A stretch of 64,000 nucleotides of DNA from positions 124,001 through 188,000 of the forward strand of contig NZ_PYCN01000002.1 in NCBI RefSeq assembly GCF_003062295.1, read 5' to 3'. Source of the stretch: Bradyrhizobium algeriense (GTDB lineage Bacteria; Pseudomonadota; Alphaproteobacteria; Rhizobiales; Xanthobacteraceae). How positions within the stretch are numbered: the first letter of the stretch is position 1; each line of letters opens with the position of its first letter. Positions 18,558-27,039 of the stretch are shown piece by piece. The notes under the pieces are model-generated. The model made no database searches. It was not told the origin of the DNA and saw nothing but the letters and a program-made list of their open reading frames with translations. Position numbers and translations under genes: made by a program.

Positions 18558-18638
18558 CGGCTTTCGTCCACGCCAACCCCACCTTGCTCCACGCCAGCAC
18601 CTTGACATGACCCCTTCCGCTATCGCGACCTGAGCTGC

Positions 18639-18644
18639 TATAAT
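18639..18644 (+). promoter_or_regulatory. Possible -10 element for the amidase gene
   Basis: A perfect TATAAT lies 24 bases before the ATG of the amidase. The hexamer 17-18 bases upstream is not a clear -35 box; a TTGACA at 18602-18607 is too distant to pair with it. Confidence 0.35.
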
Positions 18645-18667
18645 GGCCCTTCGGGAGGGGGGCGAAC

Positions 18668-19681
18668 ATGAAGCGCCGCGGGTTCATTTGTGTTCTCGGC
18701 AGTATCGCTTCGGGATTTTGGCCCCGCCGCCGCACCATAATCGCCGCGATGGCCGCAATGGTGCTTCTGCCGATCGAGGTCAGCGATGCCGGCTGGCTGT
18801 CGGATCTCTTCAAATCAAAGCAGGCCAAGTCGACAAAACAAGCCAAATCGCCAAAGTACGTCACTTCGCGCAAGCCTGCCGCTTTGGCGAGGCGTGCCGT
18901 CTCGCCAAAGCCCCGCAACGTAAAGCTTGCCGCCCTGGGGCCGGTCGGCTTGCCCCCTACCGCTTTGAAACCGGTCGCGACCCGTTGCGATCCCGCAAAG
19001 TTCCGGATCGTTCTGGACGTGGGACATACCGCCGAATCGGAAGGCGCGATCAGCGCCCGCAACGTCTCCGAGTTTGCCTTCAATCTGCGCCTTGCGAAGC
19101 AGATTGAGGAGAAGTTGAAGGCCGAAGGTTTTGCCGAGACCAGATTGCTTCTGACCGAAGGCAAGGCCAGGCGCAGCCTCGTCAAACGCGTCGACGCCGC
19201 CAATAATCTGCACGCGGATCTCTTCCTGTCGATCCACCATGACTCCGTGCCCAACAAGTTCCTCGAGGACTGGGAGTTCGAGGGAAAGAAAAGCCGTTTC
19301 AGCGATCGCTTCAGCGGATATTCCGTCTTCGTCTCCCGCAGGAATCCGGACTTCAAGACAAGCTTCGCCTTCGCCGAACTTATCGGCAAGGAAATGAAGG
19401 CCCAGGGCCTTGAGTATGCCAAGCAATACACGCAAGCCATCATGGGCCGCTACCAGCGTCCGCTGCTGAACAAGGAAACCGGCGTCTACCGCTACGATGA
19501 GCTCATCGTGCTGAGAAAGACGCAGATGGCTGCCGCCCTGCTGGAGGCGGGCTCGATCATCAACCGGGACGAAGAGCTCAAGATGAGTTCACCTGAACGC
19601 CGGGACATCATCAGCAGCGGCGTCACAGCGGCGGTGAAGGAGTTCTGCGAGCCTCGATGGGGCATCCTCGGTCCGCTCTGA
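18668..19681 (+). CDS. N-acetylmuramoyl-L-alanine amidase, Amidase_3 family
   Basis: 337 residues. A basic N-terminus and hydrophobic segment (IIAAMAAMVLLPIEVSDAG) indicate export. A Lys/Ala-rich linker to about 105 precedes the catalytic domain, where the zinc ligands are visible as His in VLDVGHTAES, Glu in ARNVSEFAFN, His in LSIHHDS, and the general-base Glu in ALLEAGSI. It cleaves the amide between N-acetylmuramic acid and the stem peptide. GGGAGGGGGG precedes the ATG. No AMIN domain is evident, unlike typical AmiC. It converges with an exported unknown protein gene 45 bases downstream. Confidence 0.88.
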   Translation: MKRRGFICVLGSIASGFWPRRRTIIAAMAAMVLLPIEVSDAGWLSDLFKSKQAKSTKQAKSPKYVTSRKPAALARRAVSPKPRNVKLAALGPVGLPPTALKPVATRCDPAKFRIVLDVGHTAESEGAISARNVSEFAFNLRLAKQIEEKLKAEGFAETRLLLTEGKARRSLVKRVDAANNLHADLFLSIHHDSVPNKFLEDWEFEGKKSRFSDRFSGYSVFVSRRNPDFKTSFAFAELIGKEMKAQGLEYAKQYTQAIMGRYQRPLLNKETGVYRYDELIVLRKTQMAAALLEAGSIINRDEELKMSSPERRDIISSGVTAAVKEFCEPRWGILGPL

Positions 19682-19726
19682 TGGCGGGGTGGCGGCCCGC
19701 CTCGCATTCGCTCCGGCCTGCCGACT

Positions 19727-20857
19727 TCAACCCTTTGACCGCGCCTTGATCTTGTCGAATTCGGCAAGCGCCCGTTCAAACTTGTCGTTGAAGAGCCACA
19801 TCGCATCGAGGATTTCGCGGAAGGTTGCAGATGTTTTGGCCCTGTCAGCCTGTCCAAAGGTGAAAACGCTGTTGTTTCGCAGGTATCCCATGATTGTCGG
19901 GTCAGAAATTCTATAGTTGAGCAGGTTGCTTGACTTGAGTGCGGACTTCGTTGGACTCGGAATAATCTGGATCAGTTCGAACAGCTTCATCTGATCGATC
20001 GGATCTGGCAGTGTTTTCACGATCGACGGGACTTGCGGGAAAATATCCGCGTGCGCGTTCATCAGGCCATCGCGCACGGCGGTCCAGTGGTTATACCGGT
20101 GATCCAGATTGCCGACCCGTGCCTCTTCCTTGTCGTCGCGAAGGCTGAGTGCAGGATCAAGGGCTGCTATCGACTTTTTTATCGCCGCCCATTTCTTTCG
20201 CCCATTTTGATCTTCGGGTACGCCTGTTTGCAGACTTCCCTTGTATTTATTCGAGCGCGCATTCCCGATGTTTTGATTGCCATTTGTCTCGGCAAAGAAC
20301 AGCCCCAGGCTGATGCGTCCTGCCGCTTCGGCATTGGCCGGATCAAGGCCCCTGGCTCGCGCAATGGCCGTGCCCAGATCGACGACGTCCTTGAATGGGG
20401 TATCTGATTTTTGCGCGTTGACGGGCGGCGCCTGCATCAGGTCGAAAAGTCTCCTGTACTCGTCGAGCAGCGGTTCATTGTCGGCGCTAAAGTACGCCGG
20501 AGGGATTCCGTATTTATTGGGCCCGCCAATTTTGGACGGAAGCGCGTCGGTGAGATCTTTGTACGCGCTCATCATGTTGTTGCGTGCAAGGTAGAGCGCC
20601 TGTCCCGGCAGGTTCGGTAGCGGTTGCCTGGAATTGATCTGCGCGCGCCGCTGGCCCAGGATCGCCTCAAAGTGGCTTCGTGAATTATTGTATTTATCGA
20701 GCGCCTCCGATTGCTTTTTCGTGAGTGCGGCCGGCTCGCCCATTGCAGGCGACGTCAAGCCGAGATTGCCGATGACGGCCGCGACCAGCGACACGACCGT
20801 GCAGAGTCCGAGAGCAAGCGCTGCCGTGGGCGCAGCGGTATGGCTTTTTATCCCCAT
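19727..20857 (-). CDS. Exported protein of unknown function, possibly lysozyme-like
   Basis: 376 residues. An N-terminal hydrophobic stretch (ALALGLCTVVSLVAAVIG) ends near SPAMGEPAAL, suggesting a signal peptide. No family is recognised with certainty. Around residues 178-205 a hydrophobic helix ends in Glu (LGLFFAETNGNQNIG) and is followed by NARSNKYKGSLQTG, an arrangement reminiscent of the Glu-containing region of lytic transglycosylases. That is only a resemblance. It faces the cell-wall amidase gene tail to tail. The tail is rich in Lys and Arg (FERALAEFDKIKARSKG). Confidence 0.7.
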   Translation of the reverse strand: MGIKSHTAAPTAALALGLCTVVSLVAAVIGNLGLTSPAMGEPAALTKKQSEALDKYNNSRSHFEAILGQRRAQINSRQPLPNLPGQALYLARNNMMSAYKDLTDALPSKIGGPNKYGIPPAYFSADNEPLLDEYRRLFDLMQAPPVNAQKSDTPFKDVVDLGTAIARARGLDPANAEAAGRISLGLFFAETNGNQNIGNARSNKYKGSLQTGVPEDQNGRKKWAAIKKSIAALDPALSLRDDKEEARVGNLDHRYNHWTAVRDGLMNAHADIFPQVPSIVKTLPDPIDQMKLFELIQIIPSPTKSALKSSNLLNYRISDPTIMGYLRNNSVFTFGQADRAKTSATFREILDAMWLFNDKFERALAEFDKIKARSKG

Positions 20858-21088
20858 GGCGATTTCCCATGCCCAAATTTCATCGGATACGACTCATTGG
20901 ATCGTAAACAACGAACGCGCGGCTTGGCGAGGCCGAAGCTCCAGATCCGATCCAATGTTCATTTCCGGCATTTTCCTGACTGCACGGTATCCACTTCGCC
21001 CGAAAACGCGATAGCCTTCCTCCGGGGTGCGCCAAGGCAATCCTTGAAACGAAGGCACTCCCTTGAAACGAAAGGCCGGCGAAAGATC

Positions 21089-21757
21089 ATGGGTTTCTTC
21101 GAGCGACTGAAGACAGCAGCATCCGCCGAGTGGCGGGCCTATACCGAGCACCCCTTCACGGAGGGGCTGGCAGACGGTTCGCTTACCGAGGCGGCGTTTC
21201 GTCACTACCTCGTCCAGGATTACCTGTTCCTCATCGAGTTTGCCCGCGCCTACGCGCTCTCCGTCTACAAGTCGCCCACGCTCGCTGACATGCGTGAAGC
21301 GGCGTCCGGCCTCTCGGCCATTCTCGACGTCGAGATGAACCTGCACGTAAAACTCTGCGCCGGCTGGGGTCTGTCGGCCACCGACCTTGAACAAGCCCCT
21401 CCGGCCGTCGAGATGCTGGCCTATACCCGCTACGTGCTCGACGCTGGAATGCGCGGCGATCTGCTGGCGCTGAAGGTGACGCTCGCTCCTTGCGTGATCG
21501 GCTACGCCGAGATCGCGACGCGGCTTGCCGCGCGGCCCAATGCGCTCGCCGCGACAAACCCGTATAGCGTCTGGATCGCCGAGTATGCCGGGGGCCCCTA
21601 TCAGGAAGTCGCGGCAAAAGCCCGGGCGCACCTCGAAGGTCTCGCCGATCTCTACGCCACGCCGGCCCGCGAGGCAGAGCTGATCGCGATCTTCAAGGAA
21701 GCCACAAGGCTCGAAGCCGACTTCTGGGAAATGGGATGGCGCGTGGGCAAGCGCTGA
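21089..21757 (+). CDS. tenA: TenA-family aminopyrimidine aminohydrolase (thiaminase II)
   Basis: 222 residues. Residues aligned to the well-studied Bacillus subtilis TenA by position are present: Asp44 in LVQDYLF, Tyr112, and the catalytic Cys135 in TLAPCVIGYAEI, with a C-terminal Glu near 209 in TRLEADFWEMGW. TenA hydrolyses aminomethyl-pyrimidine breakdown products of thiamine for salvage. The ATG at 21089 fits the family length; upstream in-frame sequence is not conserved-looking. A 12-base direct repeat (CCTTGAAACGAA at 21042-21053 and 21061-21072) precedes it. No TPP riboswitch is visible. Confidence 0.9.
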   Translation: MGFFERLKTAASAEWRAYTEHPFTEGLADGSLTEAAFRHYLVQDYLFLIEFARAYALSVYKSPTLADMREAASGLSAILDVEMNLHVKLCAGWGLSATDLEQAPPAVEMLAYTRYVLDAGMRGDLLALKVTLAPCVIGYAEIATRLAARPNALAATNPYSVWIAEYAGGPYQEVAAKARAHLEGLADLYATPAREAELIAIFKEATRLEADFWEMGWRVGKR

Positions 21758-21826
21758 AGCGTCACTGACCGGTCCCGGGTCAGAAAGCTTTGGGAATATC
21801 GTTGCCCCGCAACGGCGCGAAGCCGC

Positions 21827-22888
21827 TTAGTTCATCCGCAGTTCCGTGATGTGCCGCGGATCCGGGCTCAGCTCACCGCGCTCCACGCGCTTGACGATAT
21901 CGGTCAGCGCGGCATTGGCGGCGCAGGAAATGCCGATCTTCTCGCCCTCGCGCACCACAAGGCCGTTGAGGAATTCGATCTCCGTGCGCCGGCCCTTCTG
22001 CATGTCCTGCCCCATCGAGGGGCGCTGCTGCGAGGAAGTCCGTTTGCCGTCCTTGAAACGCTGCTCGTCGCAGGCGCGCATCGCCGCCTCGTCGCCTTCG
22101 CCGGCGCGCGCGATCGTCTCGGGCGGCAGGTGCAAAATCTCTTCCAGTTGGTAGCCCTGCGCCTGGCCGACGCGGATCGCTTCGCTGCCGAGCCGCGTGG
22201 AGAAACGGCGTAGCGGCTCGCTTTGCAAAATTTCGCCGCCCGGCAGGCCGGTGCAGGCGGAGAGCCCGTTGCCCATGACGTTGGCGACCAGTTTCGACCA
22301 GCGCTCGCCCCAGAGATTGTCCGTCACCTTGGCGCTGTCGGAGTAGCCGACCAGGCGGCAGATTTCTTGCGCCCGCGGCGTGATACGGCCATGCACTTCG
22401 CCCGCGCGAAACACCGTATGCGCCGCCCCGCCCTTGCCGGCGCCGCGGTGGATATGACCGGGCTCCGGCAGGTTCACGGTGATGCTGCTGGCAATGCAGC
22501 CCAGCGTCTTGCCCCAGCCGACGATCCCGGCAATCGTCTCCTCGTTCATGCAGTTCTGCAGCGACACGACATAGCCGTCCGGCGCCAGATATTGCCGGAT
22601 CAGCATGGTGGCCCACGCAGTGTCGTAGGATTTCATGCAGACGAAGGCGATTTCGACCGGCTTCTCCTTGGCGAGCTGCTGCGCGTCGGTGACGTGGAGC
22701 GCGCGCACCGGCACCGAGAATTCCGCGACGTCCATGGCGTGGGTGACGCGCAGCCCGTGCTTCCTCATGTGCTCGACATGCTCGGGCCAGGGATCGATGA
22801 ACGTGACATCCTCACCCGCCTGCGCCATATGGGCACCGGCATATCCGCCGACGGCGCCCGCTCCGACGATCGCGATCTTCCGGCCCAT
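21827..22888 (-). CDS. Ketopantoate reductase-family dehydrogenase (ApbA/PanE-like)
   Basis: 353 residues. It starts MGRKIAIVGAGAVGGYAGAHMAQAG with a perfect GxGxxG dinucleotide motif. CMKSYDT and LQNCMNEETI follow (positions of the PanE substrate loop), then ERWSKLVANVMGNGLSACTG with the catalytic Lys near 207, and the C-terminal helical domain. Ketopantoate reductase makes pantoate for coenzyme A, but the length (about 350 instead of 300) and absence of other pantothenate genes mean it may act on another 2-oxo acid. The ATG at 22888 is preferred over one 51 bases upstream because GGGGGA precedes it. Confidence 0.82.
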   Translation of the reverse strand: MGRKIAIVGAGAVGGYAGAHMAQAGEDVTFIDPWPEHVEHMRKHGLRVTHAMDVAEFSVPVRALHVTDAQQLAKEKPVEIAFVCMKSYDTAWATMLIRQYLAPDGYVVSLQNCMNEETIAGIVGWGKTLGCIASSITVNLPEPGHIHRGAGKGGAAHTVFRAGEVHGRITPRAQEICRLVGYSDSAKVTDNLWGERWSKLVANVMGNGLSACTGLPGGEILQSEPLRRFSTRLGSEAIRVGQAQGYQLEEILHLPPETIARAGEGDEAAMRACDEQRFKDGKRTSSQQRPSMGQDMQKGRRTEIEFLNGLVVREGEKIGISCAANAALTDIVKRVERGELSPDPRHITELRMN

Positions 22889-23052
22889 GATTTCCCCCTG
22901 CATCTTCATGCGGCAGACGACGCAACCGCGTCCGCTCATGCGTTGCAGGACAGTCTAGCGGATCGGAGTTTTCCGCCAACCGGTCGCCTTGTACCAAAAG
23001 CAGACCGCTGCCATGCCGGTAATGATGGACTGCTTATGGTTGGGCTCGTCCC

Positions 23053-23853
23053 TCACCCCGCAGGTTTGCGGGCGGCTCGCGTCTTCGCAGGCGGTCCGGC
23101 AGCAGGCTTGATCCGAATTCGCGTGGTTCCGCCAGCTTTCGGCTGCTCGATCTCGAAAGAGTTTGTCTTTCGCACGAGGTCGCTCAGCTTGCGGGAGCCG
23201 AAGGTCCTCGAATCGAAATCGGGGGCCAGGTTGGTAATCCGTTTTCCGACTTCCCCAAGATCGACCCACCCGTCTTCGCTTTCCATCTGGGCGATGACCT
23301 TCTTGATGATAGAGGTGGCTTCATCAGGGGATTGGAGCGGCTGCGACTTCGAGGCGGCATCCTGAGTGTTCACCGTGCTGCCAAGCAGGTTCTCGGTATA
23401 GAAGAATCTTCGGCAGGCCTGCCTGAAGCTTTCCGGCGTCTTCTGCGCGCCGAACCCGAACACATCGACGCCATGCTCCCGGATGCGGGCGGCAAGTCGC
23501 GTAAAATCGCTGTCTGATGACACCAGACAGAATCCGTCGAACCGACCGCTGTGAAGCAGGTCCATCGCGTCGATGACTAAGGTTATGTCGGACGCATTCT
23601 TTCCGGTCGTATAGGCGAACTGCTGCTGAGGTATGATGGCGTGTTTCGATAGAATATCGGCCCAGCCCTTGGACCGGGCATTGGAGAAGTCGCCGTAGAT
23701 GCGGCGAACGCTGGCCTCGCCGATCTTGGCGATCTCCTCAAACAGACCATCCGCAATCTTTGCGGACGCATTGTCTGCATCAATCAGAACCGCGAGACGA
23801 GGCGAGCGGGTTTCAGAAGGCATGAATTTCCCCATCGTTGAATCGGAGGACAT
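23053..23853 (-). CDS. NYN-domain nuclease-like protein with C-terminal OST-HTH/LOTUS domain
   Basis: 266 residues. The N-terminal NYN (PIN-like, LabA/DUF88) domain shows the acidic residues expected for a metal-dependent RNase: LAVLIDADNAS near 20-30, KNASDITLVIDAMDLL near 87, and CLVSSDSDFTRLA near 115. The C-terminal part (about 180-250, IIKKVIAQ to RKTNSFEIEQ) matches an OST-HTH/LOTUS winged helix, which binds RNA. The combination is widespread in bacteria and suspected to act on RNA, but roles are largely unknown. Alternative ATGs exist at 23835 and 23823, the last with a good ribosome site. It stands alone. Confidence 0.85.
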   Translation of the reverse strand: MSSDSTMGKFMPSETRSPRLAVLIDADNASAKIADGLFEEIAKIGEASVRRIYGDFSNARSKGWADILSKHAIIPQQQFAYTTGKNASDITLVIDAMDLLHSGRFDGFCLVSSDSDFTRLAARIREHGVDVFGFGAQKTPESFRQACRRFFYTENLLGSTVNTQDAASKSQPLQSPDEATSIIKKVIAQMESEDGWVDLGEVGKRITNLAPDFDSRTFGSRKLSDLVRKTNSFEIEQPKAGGTTRIRIKPAAGPPAKTRAARKPAG

Positions 23854-23986
23854 CGTCCCTCGAAGCCGCGCCGTGGACAGCGATGGATGGATATAGCGAT
23901 GTCGGGGCTCTCGCCGCCAGACCTAATTTCCCTCGGGCGCGCAATGACGGACCGCCACTATGAACCCGCCCGGACGTTGTGCAACT

Positions 23987-24922
23987 TTATTCACGGACAA
24001 CACGATTGCGGGCCACACCTTTTGGCAGATCGGCGAGCTGCGCCCTGAGACGTGGCACCGCGAAGTCGAGAAATGCGCGCAATTTGGCCGGCATAAAGCG
24101 GTTCGGCGAGTACACAAGGCTGACAGGTTGCTGCGGCGGCTGAAAATCCTGCAGAAGCGCAATCAACTGTCTGGATTTTATCGATTCGGCGAGAAGATAA
24201 GAGAAGGCCACGGTAATCCCGAGGCCTGCGCGCGCAGCATCGCAGGCCGACTCGAGATTGCTCGCAACGAAGCGGGACCGAACGGGCACCACATACTCAG
24301 TCTGGTCTCGCCTGAACCTCCACGTGCCTGGCGACTGGATCGGAGGATAGCTGATGCAGTCGTGCGCAGAGAGGTCATCAGGCGATTTGGGCGTTCCGCG
24401 AGATTTCAGATAGGCCGGGCTGGCGCAAGCCATGCGGTGGATTTCCCCGACACGCACCGCGATCGAACTGCTGTCGGCGAGAGCACCGACGCGAAGCGCG
24501 ACGTCGATGTGCTCCTCCAAGAGATTGACGGTCCGATCCTGCAAATTGAGCTCAACGTCCACCTCCGGGAACGTCACCAGGAACTCCGCCAGAATCGGCT
24601 GCAAACACAAGCGGCCGAGCGCGACAAGGGTCGAAACACGCAGATCTCCGCGTGGCGTTGTGTACTCGCCGGAAGCGGCGCGCTCGGCTTCGGTGATATC
24701 GGCAAGGATTCGCTTTGCGGCGGCGATGTAGGAGAGCCCCGCGTCGGTCGGGACAAGTGCGCGGCTCGACCGGTTGAACAGCTTGGTGTGCAGGTGCGCT
24801 TCGAGTTCGGACACCTTTCGGCTCACGGTCGCTAGCGGCATTTTCTGTCGGCGAGCCGCAGCCGACAGGCTTCCGGCTTCGGCCACGGCTAACACGATCG
24901 ACATGCCTTCGAGACGGTCCAT
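23987..24922 (-). CDS. LysR-family transcriptional regulator
   Basis: 311 residues. The N-terminal winged helix-turn-helix reads AVAEAGSLSAAARRQKMPLATVSRKVSELE, followed by KLFNRSSRALVPTDAG, and an effector domain from about 90 to the end. It is divergent from an SDR/DUF417/cupin/AhpD-like operon with about 115 bases between, the standard arrangement for a LysR regulator and its target. An inverted repeat of T-N11-A type lies immediately upstream of its start. The ATG at 24922 is preferred since GGAAG precedes it by six bases. Confidence 0.92.
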   Translation of the reverse strand: MDRLEGMSIVLAVAEAGSLSAAARRQKMPLATVSRKVSELEAHLHTKLFNRSSRALVPTDAGLSYIAAAKRILADITEAERAASGEYTTPRGDLRVSTLVALGRLCLQPILAEFLVTFPEVDVELNLQDRTVNLLEEHIDVALRVGALADSSSIAVRVGEIHRMACASPAYLKSRGTPKSPDDLSAHDCISYPPIQSPGTWRFRRDQTEYVVPVRSRFVASNLESACDAARAGLGITVAFSYLLAESIKSRQLIALLQDFQPPQQPVSLVYSPNRFMPAKLRAFLDFAVPRLRAQLADLPKGVARNRVVRE

Positions 24923-24928
24923 TTGATA

Positions 24929-24945
24929 CTTCCATTTTTTGGAAG
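24929..24945. promoter_or_regulatory. Candidate LysR operator (inverted repeat)
   Basis: CTTCCA and TGGAAG form perfect 6-bp arms around a five-T spacer, giving the T-N11-A shape of LysR boxes. It lies 6 bases upstream of the lysR ATG and about 95 bases upstream of the SDR gene, suited to autoregulation and divergent activation. It also contains the lysR ribosome site. Confidence 0.5.
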
Positions 24946-25038
24946 GATACATCTCGATTTTGCCAGATACCCATCAATTTCGGAAGGGGCTATCCATCAA
25001 CGCGAGGCAACAAACCCGGCCAACCAATGGAGATGGAC

Positions 25039-25854
25039 ATGACCCAAGCCAAAGGCACCGCCCTTATCACCGGTGCATCCACCGGCATCGGTGCGATCTA
25101 CGCCGATCGTCTGGCCAAGCGCGGCCACGATCTCATTCTTGTTGCGCGCAACCGGCAGCGGCTTGCATCACTGGCGCGCCGGCTCGCCAGCGAGACGGGC
25201 CGGAAAGTGGAAACGGTCGAAGCCGATCTCACTTCCGAAGGCGACCTGCAACGCGTCGAAGGCATCCTTCGGACCAACGGCGGCATCTCCCTGCTGGTCA
25301 ATAATGCAGGCGTCGGCGCTGCAGGCCCGCTGCTCGCCTCCGACCTCGGCAAGATGGTGGACATGATCCGCCTGAACGTCACCGCGTTGACGCGGCTGAC
25401 CTATGCAGCGGTCCCCGGATTTGTCGCCCGCGGTAGCGGCACGATCATCAACATCTCGTCGATTGTCGCCATCGCGCCGGAGGTGCTGAACGGCGTCTAT
25501 GGCGGCACGAAAGCGTTCGTGCTCGCGTTCAGCCACTCGCTCGTTCACGAACTCGCCGGCAAGGGCATCCGCGTGCAGGCGGTCCTGCCGGGCGCCACGG
25601 CAACCGAATTCTGGGACGTCGCCGGTACGCCGGTTCATCAGCTTCCGGCGCAGATCGTGATGACGGCCGACGACATGGTCGATGCCGCCCTGGCCGGTCT
25701 CGACCTTGGCGAGACCGTGACCATCCCATCGCTGCCTGACAAGGCAGAGTGGGATCGTCATGAGGCAGCGCGCCTCGCCATGACGGACAAGCTCTCGAGT
25801 GCCATCCCGGCGCCCCGTTACAACTTGCACAAGCATGAAAGCGTGACCGCCTAG
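25039..25854 (+). CDS. Short-chain dehydrogenase/reductase
   Basis: 271 residues, classical SDR fold. The NADP-binding motif ALITGASTGIGAIYADRL begins at residue 7; NNAGVGAAGP lies near 91; the catalytic Ser is in IINISSIVAIAP near 140 and Tyr-x3-Lys is YGGTK near 154-158. The ATG at 25039 is favoured over one 12 bases upstream because GGAG lies seven bases ahead of it. First gene of a unit likely controlled by the divergent LysR regulator. The substrate is unknown; context suggests detoxification of reactive carbonyls or a general reductase. Confidence 0.9.
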   Translation: MTQAKGTALITGASTGIGAIYADRLAKRGHDLILVARNRQRLASLARRLASETGRKVETVEADLTSEGDLQRVEGILRTNGGISLLVNNAGVGAAGPLLASDLGKMVDMIRLNVTALTRLTYAAVPGFVARGSGTIINISSIVAIAPEVLNGVYGGTKAFVLAFSHSLVHELAGKGIRVQAVLPGATATEFWDVAGTPVHQLPAQIVMTADDMVDAALAGLDLGETVTIPSLPDKAEWDRHEAARLAMTDKLSSAIPAPRYNLHKHESVTA

Positions 25855-25985
25855 GCGGCGCCAACGCATTATCGCCCAGCCGCCAAGGCCGCTGGCGCAT
25901 TCTCGGCATCCACCCGGACGTGCCGAGACCGTCGAGTTGATGCTCGACGGCAGTCCTTCACGTCCGGTGGAAAAGGAGAAGTACC

Positions 25986-26537
25986 ATGAAAACGGAAGTT
26001 GCCTTGTCACGCATCGCCACCCAGGTCCCGACACAGATCCTGGCACTTCGCACAGTCTCCGGGTGGCGCGATCATGCCGAACGCCTGCTCGCCTACGCCG
26101 AGCCGATTAGCCGAGTAGGCCTCTACGTGTCGCTCGCGATCATCTACGCCTGGTTCGGCGGGATGAAGTTTACCGAATACGAGGCCAACGGGCTGGTGCC
26201 GCTGGTGGAGAACAGCCCGCTCGTGAGCTGGTTCTATGCTTTGTTTTCCGTCCGCGGCTTCTCCACCTTCCTCGGCTTCCTCGAACTCAACATCGGGCTG
26301 CTGATCGCCCTCAGATTGGCGAACCCAATCTTTTCCGCAGCCGGCGGTTTTCTCTCGGCCGGACTCTTCGTCACGACCGTCAGCTTCATGATCTCGACGC
26401 CGGGCGTCGTCGTGCCGGAGCTCGGGCCGCCCGCGATCACGGTCGCGCCGGGCCAGTTCCTCCTGAAGGACGTCGGGCTGTTCGCCGCCTCCTTCTGGGT
26501 GTTCGTCGACTCGCTGAAAACTGTGGTTCGCAGGTGA
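25986..26537 (+). CDS. DUF417 (YkgB/RclC-like) inner-membrane protein
   Basis: 183 residues with about four membrane segments. Characteristic pieces are GLYVSLAIIYAWFGGMKFTEYEANGL, written here in part, then PLVSWFYALFS, FLGFLELNIGLLIAL and PAITVAPGQFLLKDVGLF. These fit the DUF417 family; its Escherichia coli member RclC belongs to the reactive-chlorine resistance operon. AAGGAG precedes the ATG. It lies 131 bases after the SDR gene and 58 before the cupin, on the same strand, so co-transcription is plausible. Confidence 0.85.
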   Translation: MKTEVALSRIATQVPTQILALRTVSGWRDHAERLLAYAEPISRVGLYVSLAIIYAWFGGMKFTEYEANGLVPLVENSPLVSWFYALFSVRGFSTFLGFLELNIGLLIALRLANPIFSAAGGFLSAGLFVTTVSFMISTPGVVVPELGPPAITVAPGQFLLKDVGLFAASFWVFVDSLKTVVRR

Positions 26538-26595
26538 GCAGGCTTTTTCCGGACTAGAGCATCAGCACCCCATGCAAGCAAAGGAGAACACTATC

Positions 26596-27039
26596 ATGAA
26601 AATACGATCCATCTTCGGCACGGCCTTTGCTGCCATTGCCATCGCCACGGCGGCGCCTGCCGCCGCCCATGGCATCGGCGAAACGGTCACGCCGCACTTC
26701 TCGCAGACAATACCCAATATCCCCGGCAAGTCGCTGGTCGCCCTGATTGTCGACTATGCGCCGGGCGGCGCATCGCCTTCGCACATCCATGCCAAGTCGG
26801 CTTTCATCTTCGGCTACGTCCTGTCGGGCGAAATCGAGTCCCAGGTGAATGACGGACCGAAGCAGGTCCACCGCGCGGGCGAAAGTTTTTACGAGACGCC
26901 GGGCTCCCGTCACCCCGTCAGTCGCAATGCAAGCAAGACCAGGCCCGCCAAGCTGCTCGCCGTGTTCGTCGTCGATACCGGCGAGAAAGAACTGACGACT
27001 TCCGCAGAACAAGATTCGTCATCAAGGAGCAAAAAATGA
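26596..27039 (+). CDS. Periplasmic cupin-domain protein
   Basis: 147 residues. The signal peptide runs to about residue 25 (FAAIAIATAAPAAAHG). A single cupin barrel follows: SPSHIHAKSAFIFGYVLSG holds the first metal-binding His residues, and RAGESFYETPGSRHPVSRN the second motif. The ATG at 26596 is chosen because AAGGAG lies between it and an earlier in-frame ATG at 26572. Its stop overlaps the next gene start (ATGA), so translation is coupled. Function is open; association with DUF417 and an AhpD-like protein suggests a stress role. Confidence 0.85.
   Translation: MKIRSIFGTAFAAIAIATAAPAAAHGIGETVTPHFSQTIPNIPGKSLVALIVDYAPGGASPSHIHAKSAFIFGYVLSGEIESQVNDGPKQVHRAGESFYETPGSRHPVSRNASKTRPAKLLAVFVVDTGEKELTTSAEQDSSSRSKK

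Noticed and set aside
20858..21088. Possible TPP riboswitch before tenA
   Set aside because: The conserved CTGAGA and the later TGAAC-type segments were not found; only a 12-base direct repeat is present.
21827..22888. The first PanE-like protein as the oxalyl-CoA reductase
   Set aside because: It lies far from the oxalate locus, beside tenA and without the shared operator; the copy at 46111 is the better candidate, though neither is proven.
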